From Kitasatospora sp. MAP5-34 (GTDB lineage: Bacteria; Actinomycetota; Actinomycetes; Streptomycetales; Streptomycetaceae), in contig NZ_JARXZC010000010.1 in the NCBI RefSeq assembly GCF_029894335.1, positions 98,541-162,540 of the forward strand: a stretch of DNA of 64,000 bases, in the 5' to 3' direction. Each line of letters opens with the position of its first letter. Positions within the stretch are counted from its first letter, which is position 1. Under the pieces are notes generated by a model. The model did no database searches. It saw only the letters and a list, made by a program, of their open reading frames with translations, and had not been told where the DNA came from. Shown here piece after piece: positions 60,148 to 64,000 of the stretch. Made by a program: the position numbers and the translations under genes.

Positions 60148-61836
60148 GTGAGCGACACCACAACCCGTCAGCCGGACGACGACGAGCTGACGGCGGAGCG
60201 TCTCACCAGTGCCCCGCTCGAGCAGGACAACCCGTCAGGCATAGGGGTCATCGGCTGGCTGCGCTGGACGTGGCGTCAGCTGACGTCCATGCGGGTCGCG
60301 CTGATCCTGCTGTTCATGCTCTCGCTGGCGGCCATCCCGGGCTCGCTGATCCCGCAGAACAGCCAGAACGCCTTCAAGGTGGCGAACTGGAAGCTGGCCC
60401 ACACCACGGTCGCGCCGATCTACCAGAAGCTCCAGCTGTTCGACGTCTACAGCTCGGTCTGGTTCTCGGCGATCTACCTGCTGCTCTTCATCTCGCTCGC
60501 GGGCTGCATCATCCCGCGTACCTGGCAGTTCGTCGGCGTGTTGCGCGCGCAGCCCCCGGCCGCGCCGGCCAACCTGACCCGGATGCCGGTGTACGCGGCC
60601 TGGCACACCGAGGCGGGTGCCAAGGCGGTGAACGCCGCCGCGTACCAGCGCCTCAAGCGCCGGGGCTTCCGGGCGAACCTCGCCGGTGGCTCGGTCGCCT
60701 CCGAGAAGGGGTACCTGCGCGAGGTCGGCAACCTGCTCTTCCACCTGTCGCTGTTCGCGCTGCTGGCCGGCTTCGGCTGGGCGAGCCTGGCCAGCGGGCA
60801 GGGCGGCAAGCTGGTGATCGAGGGCCAGGGCTACTCGAACACCATGACGCAGCTGGACGACTTCACCGGCTCGGCCCTCTACGGGCCGGAGGACCTGGAC
60901 CCGTTCGGCTTCAAGCTGGACAACTTCACCTCCAGCTACCAGACCACCGGTGACCATGTCGGCGAAGCCCGCGAGTTCACGGCGCACATCCGGTACTGGA
61001 CGGGCGAGGACAGCACCAAGCTGACCAAGGGCGACATCCAGGTCAACCAGCCGCTGGAGATCGGCGGCAGCAAGGTCTTCCTGATCGGCCACGGGTACGC
61101 GCCGGTGGTCACCGTCAGGAACGCCAAGGGCGAGCAGGTCTACTCGGGCCCGACCGCCTTCCTGCCGCAGGACAGCAACCTCACCTCGACGGGTGTCATC
61201 AAGGTCAGCGACTACGGGGAGAAGGACGGAAAGAAGACCCAGCTGGGTTTCACCGGCTTCTTCCTGCCGACCGCCGCGCCCGACTTCACCAAGACCGGCC
61301 CGGTCTCGCTCTTCCCCGGCGCGGCCGACCCGAAGCTGGTGCTCAACGCCTTCGCGGGTGACCTGGGCACCGACTCCGGGCTGCCGCAGAACGTGTACCA
61401 GCTGGACACCAAGCACATGACCCAGCTGCAGCAGGACGGCCAGATCGCCAAGGTCCTGCTGAAGCCGGGCCAGGGCTGGACACTGCCGAACGGCTACGGC
61501 ACCGTCACCTTCGACGGTGTGCAGCAGTGGGCCAGCTTCAACGTCTCGCACCGCCCGGGCAACGCGGTCGCGCTGACCGGTGCGATCTGCGCCATCCTCG
61601 GCCTGGTCGGCTCGCTGAACGTCAGGCGCCGCCGGATCTGGGTCCGGGCCACCGAGGCCCCGGACGGCCGGACGCTGGTCGAGGTCGCCGGGCTGGCCCG
61701 CAGCGAGTCCGCGAAGATCGCCGAGGAACTCGCCGAGCTGGCGGTCGACCTGCAGGACGACGCCCCGGCGGTCGACGAGGACCCGTCGACCGCTCCAGAA
61801 GACACTGTCCCCGCTGACCTGAACTCCAAGGAGTAG
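60148..61836 (+). CDS. resB: Cytochrome c biogenesis protein ResB
   Basis: This 562-residue protein starts at GTG 60148, two bases after ccdA; the longer frame from 59482 is a shadow of ccdA. ResB architecture: RWTWRQLTSMRVALILLFMLSLAAIPGSLIPQ, VWFSAIYLLLFISLAGCIIPRTW, a large extracytoplasmic domain (about 235-470), and the last membrane segment VALTGAICAILGLVGSLNVRRRRIWVR. It forms the haem-exporting synthetase with CcsB and attaches haem to apocytochromes c. The C-terminal acidic tail is cytoplasmic. Confidence 0.94.
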   Translation: MSDTTTRQPDDDELTAERLTSAPLEQDNPSGIGVIGWLRWTWRQLTSMRVALILLFMLSLAAIPGSLIPQNSQNAFKVANWKLAHTTVAPIYQKLQLFDVYSSVWFSAIYLLLFISLAGCIIPRTWQFVGVLRAQPPAAPANLTRMPVYAAWHTEAGAKAVNAAAYQRLKRRGFRANLAGGSVASEKGYLREVGNLLFHLSLFALLAGFGWASLASGQGGKLVIEGQGYSNTMTQLDDFTGSALYGPEDLDPFGFKLDNFTSSYQTTGDHVGEAREFTAHIRYWTGEDSTKLTKGDIQVNQPLEIGGSKVFLIGHGYAPVVTVRNAKGEQVYSGPTAFLPQDSNLTSTGVIKVSDYGEKDGKKTQLGFTGFFLPTAAPDFTKTGPVSLFPGAADPKLVLNAFAGDLGTDSGLPQNVYQLDTKHMTQLQQDGQIAKVLLKPGQGWTLPNGYGTVTFDGVQQWASFNVSHRPGNAVALTGAICAILGLVGSLNVRRRRIWVRATEAPDGRTLVEVAGLARSESAKIAEELAELAVDLQDDAPAVDEDPSTAPEDTVPADLNSKE

Positions 61837-61839
61837 ACG

Positions 61840-62976
61840 GTGCCAAACGTCTCCGGGGTCGACCTACAGCTGGCCGACCTCTCCAACAAGTTGATCTACG
61901 CGGCGATGGCCGTGTACCTGCTCGCGATGTTCTCGCACATCTTCGAGTGGACGTTCGGCAGCAAGGGTGCCGTCGCCGTCCGCTCGGCCGAGCAGGCGAC
62001 CCTCGCCGAGACCGTGGCCGCGAGCGGGCCCGCCAAGGCGGTCAAGAAGGTCACCGTCACCGTGGCCTCGGCCGGCGGCGGTACCACCACGCTGACCCGG
62101 ACCGCGCTCGCGGACGCCGGTGCCACCGTGGTCACCAGCGGCCGTGGCGACAACGACGACGTGGACGGCCCGGGCGCGGCCGGCACCAGCGAGAAGGGTG
62201 ACCTGGCCGGGCGGATCGCGATCTCGCTCACCGTCCTCGCCGCCCTGCTGCACATCGGCGGCGTGGTCGCGCGTGGCCTCTCGGTGTCCCGCTGGCCGTG
62301 GGGCAACATGTACGAGTTCTCCTGCGCCTTCGCGCTGACCACGGTGCTCGCGTACCTGGGCCTGCTGGTCGCCAAGAAGAACGTCCGCTGGCTCGGCCTG
62401 CCGGTCACGGTCGCCGTGGTGCTGACGCTCGGCCTCGCGGTCAGCGTGCTGTACACCGAGTCCGAGCAGCTCGTCCCGGCCCTGCACTCGTACTGGCTGG
62501 CCATCCACGTGTCGGCCGCGATCATCTGTGGTGGCGCCTTCTACGCGGGCTTCGCGGCCACCGCGCTCTACCTGGGCAAGGACTCGTACGACCGGCGGAT
62601 GGCCGCCGGTCTGACCACCGGCCCGTTCGGCACCTCCGCCTCGATCTGGCAGCGGCTCCCCGCCGCCGCCACACTCGACAAGCTCTCGTACCGGATCAAC
62701 GCGCTGGTCTTCCCGCTCTGGACCTTCACCATCATCGCGGGCGCGATCTGGGCCGAGGCCGCCTGGGGCAAGTACTGGGAGTGGGATCCGAAGGAGACCT
62801 GGTCGTTCATCACCTGGGTCATCTACGCCTGCTACCTGCACGCCCGCGCCACGGCCGGCTGGAAGGGCCGCAAGGCCGCCTACCTGGCGCTGCTGGCCTT
62901 CGCCTGCTTCCTGTTCAACTACTACGGCGTGAACATCTTCGTGACGGGTAAGCACTCGTACGCGGGCGTCGGCTGA
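61840..62976 (+). CDS. ccsB: Cytochrome c synthetase subunit CcsB/CcsA (ResC)
   Basis: This 378-residue protein starts at GTG 61840, three bases after resB. It has about eight membrane segments and the haem-handling WWD-type motif IIAGAIWAEAAWGKYWEWDPKETWSFITWVIYACYLH. Conserved His lies in LHSYWLAIHVSAAIICG and near the end. A cytoplasmic/loop region of about 90 residues after the first segment (RSAEQATLAETVAAS ... GDNDDVDGPGAAG) is an insertion typical of actinobacterial members. It completes the System II cluster, which ends in a hairpin. Confidence 0.95.
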   Translation: MPNVSGVDLQLADLSNKLIYAAMAVYLLAMFSHIFEWTFGSKGAVAVRSAEQATLAETVAASGPAKAVKKVTVTVASAGGGTTTLTRTALADAGATVVTSGRGDNDDVDGPGAAGTSEKGDLAGRIAISLTVLAALLHIGGVVARGLSVSRWPWGNMYEFSCAFALTTVLAYLGLLVAKKNVRWLGLPVTVAVVLTLGLAVSVLYTESEQLVPALHSYWLAIHVSAAIICGGAFYAGFAATALYLGKDSYDRRMAAGLTTGPFGTSASIWQRLPAAATLDKLSYRINALVFPLWTFTIIAGAIWAEAAWGKYWEWDPKETWSFITWVIYACYLHARATAGWKGRKAAYLALLAFACFLFNYYGVNIFVTGKHSYAGVG

Positions 62977-62986
62977 CAGTCCCACA

Positions 62987-63030
62987 GACGGCGGGCCCAC
63001 CGACCGAGTCCGGTCGGCGGGCCCGCCGTC
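62987..63030 (+). terminator. Terminator after the cytochrome c maturation operon
   Basis: The arms GACGGCGGGCCCACCGACC (62987-63005) and GGTCGGCGGGCCCGCCGTC (63012-63030) pair over 19 bases with one mismatch, six-base loop. Confidence 0.9.
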
Positions 63031-63069
63031 AGAGGTTTAGTGCGTACAGGCACCGACTGATACGTTTCA

Positions 63070-63141
63070 AGATCTGTCCGAGAGATCCGTCTTAGAGATC
63101 TGTCCGAGATCCGCCCGGGTCCGGGCCGGGATCTGTTCGAG
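63070..63141 (+). repeat. Three direct repeats upstream of the small RHH-like gene
   Basis: AGATCTGTCCGAG occurs at 63070-63082 and 63096-63108, and GGATCTGTTCGAG at 63129-63141. They end 22 bases before the ATG at 63164. Confidence 0.85.
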
Positions 63142-63163
63142 AAGCCGCGAGGAGGGCCGCGCC

Positions 63164-63568
63164 ATGGAGTGCGACGAGGTCATGCTGACCGTCCGAATCA
63201 CCGCCGCCGAGAGAGCGCTGCTCCGCCGGTTGGCACAGGGGCACCGGAGCGACGTGTCGGAGGTGGTCGCGGACGGCCTGCTGGACGTCCTGCCGACCCT
63301 GCAGAGTACGGCGGACGCCTATCGGCTGCTCGCCGCCCTGACCCCACCCGCACCGTGCGCCCAGACGGTCTGGCTCCCGGGGGCGTTGACGGACCTGCTG
63401 GTGCTCGCGGCGGCCCGGGTCGCCCAGGCCACCGGCGTCCGGCTCGGGTCGGCCAGCGCGATCCTCGGCGCGGCCGTCCGCCTCTGGCTCAGTCAGGACC
63501 CGGGACGGCTCGCGGCCAACCTCCAGGTGATGCACGAGGGGCGCAACGCCGCGTTGGCAGTGGCCTGA
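63164..63568 (+). CDS. Small protein, possibly ribbon-helix-helix-like, unknown function
   Basis: This 134-residue protein starts at ATG 63164 (GGAGGG upstream; ATG 63182 is a shorter alternative). The segment EVMLTVRITAAERALLRRLAQG followed by SDVSEVVADGLLDVL resembles a beta strand plus two helices of a ribbon-helix-helix fold, and a second similar segment (AVRLWLSQDPGRL) lies near the end. This is suggestive but weak. It could be the regulator that reads the three direct repeats in its own leader. There is no membrane segment. Confidence 0.55.
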   Translation: MECDEVMLTVRITAAERALLRRLAQGHRSDVSEVVADGLLDVLPTLQSTADAYRLLAALTPPAPCAQTVWLPGALTDLLVLAAARVAQATGVRLGSASAILGAAVRLWLSQDPGRLAANLQVMHEGRNAALAVA

Positions 63569-63600
63569 AGCTTCGCGAACAGGCCGGACATCAGCCCGAG

Positions 63601-63810
63601 TCAGGCTGCCTGCTGCCAGCTGACGGGGGAGTAGTAGGCCGGGCGGCGCTCCAGGCGCGACCAGCGGGCGATCGGCTCGACCACGGGGGCGGCCGCCGCG
63701 AGCCGCGCGGAGGCGGCGCGTGCCATCAGCACGGCGGTGAGGGCGGCGAGTTCCTCGTCGTTCAGCGAGCCGCGGACGATGCGTACCAGTGACTCGGCAG
63801 ATGCGCTCAT
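63601..63810 (-). CDS. accE: Acyl-CoA carboxylase epsilon subunit
   Basis: This 69-residue protein has the AccE/PccE pattern: VRIVRGSLNDEELAALTAVLMARAA and the C-terminal WSRLERRPAYYSPVSWQQA. In actinobacteria it joins and activates the acyl-CoA carboxylase alpha/beta complex that makes malonyl- or methylmalonyl-CoA. It follows the beta-subunit gene on the minus strand by 98 bases. Confidence 0.92.
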   Translation of the reverse strand: MSASAESLVRIVRGSLNDEELAALTAVLMARAASARLAAAAPVVEPIARWSRLERRPAYYSPVSWQQAA

Positions 63811-63908
63811 GGTGTGGATTTCTCCCCCGGTGAGAAGACTGGATGTCTGAGAAGTCTGGGTTTGAGAAGCCTGGGTGGCCCTGATCGGTGGGAAGCGTTG
63901 CCGCTCGG

Positions 63909-64000
63909 CTACATCGGCGGGTTGCCGTGCTTGCGGCTCGGCAGGTCGGCGTGCTTGGTGCGGAGCATCGCGAGCGAGGAGGCGAGGACCGCGCGGGTCT
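63909..64000 (-). CDS. Acyl-CoA carboxylase beta subunit, 3' end (cut by window edge)
   Basis: The minus-strand frame reads TRAVLASSLAMLRTKHADLP followed by SRKHGNPPM and a stop at 63909-63911. This is the hallmark C-terminus of carboxyltransferase (propionyl/acetyl-CoA carboxylase beta) subunits. The rest lies outside the window. It is the partner of accE. Confidence 0.93.
   Translation of the reverse strand, partial: TRAVLASSLAMLRTKHADLPSRKHGNPPM

Noticed and set aside
59482..61836. 784-residue frame giving ResB an N-terminal extension
   Set aside because: The first 222 codons are a shadow of ccdA in another frame; GTG 60148 follows the ccdA stop directly.

Overview
The window is very GC-rich (about 72%) and densely coded, with GTG starts and strong third-position GC. 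Its gene content is that of a Streptomyces or Kitasatospora chromosome (Streptomycetaceae): a conservon (cvn) remnant, the developmental sigma factor BldN with its anti-sigma factor RsbN, BdtA, chaplins, rodlin-like proteins, Rex and streptomycete-type haem genes. No rRNA, tRNA, CRISPR array, insertion sequence or prophage was seen.

Layout. 0-1.3 kb: 3' part of a conservon (CvnA end, CvnB, CvnC, no CvnD next to it). 1.4-7 kb: secreted sedolisin protease and a kinase - regulator - kinase cluster on the minus strand. 7.1-9.3 kb: a MidA/NDUFAF7-type methyltransferase overlapping an orphan nuoD. 10.4-15.3 kb: an ESX-like small protein, a 1022-residue polymorphic toxin ending in a papain-like domain, and an overlapping immunity gene. 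15.5-32.1 kb: housekeeping and metabolic genes (CtaG-like, LCP cell-wall protein, Ppx/GppA, ilvD, proC, AcuC-like and others) plus a VapC remnant. 32.2-43.6 kb: bdtA, the tiny ribosomal protein bS22, an epimerase, an acyltransferase, rsbN-bldN, a HAD phosphatase, a glutaredoxin-like protein, a frameshifted exonuclease and rex. 42.2-47.5 kb: hemA, hemC, hemD (fused to a methyltransferase domain) and hemB. 47.6-52.5 kb: an island of small secreted proteins (a repeat peptide, two rodlin-like proteins, two unknown secreted proteins, four short chaplins). 52.8-57.9 kb: a secreted SGNH esterase with lectin domain, a DUF4291 protein, an unknown protein and hemL. 57.9-63 kb: a phosphoglycerate-mutase-like protein and the System II cytochrome c maturation operon (tlpA/resA, ccdA, resB, ccsB). 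The window ends with accE and the 3' end of an acyl-CoA carboxylase beta gene on the minus strand.

How the parts fit. The most coherent theme is aerial development. BldN is known in streptomycetes to switch on chaplin and rodlin genes; here bldN-rsbN sits 10-14 kb from two rodlin-like genes and four chaplins. That makes the three unassigned secreted genes in the same island candidate surface-layer components. A second theme is redox and respiration: Rex (with an operator in front of its own gene), haem synthesis, cytochrome c maturation, CtaG and an orphan NuoD paired with its probable methyltransferase. A third theme is inter-bacterial conflict: the toxin-immunity pair.

The non-coding DNA is also unusual. 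A dispersed, often hairpin-forming intergenic repeat (core GCGGGGAACTGCGCG) occurs at least eight times. Short tandem repeats of 4, 10, 12, 15 and about 38 bp lie upstream of, or inside, several genes, including a CGCC tetranucleotide tract exactly where the exonuclease reading frame breaks.
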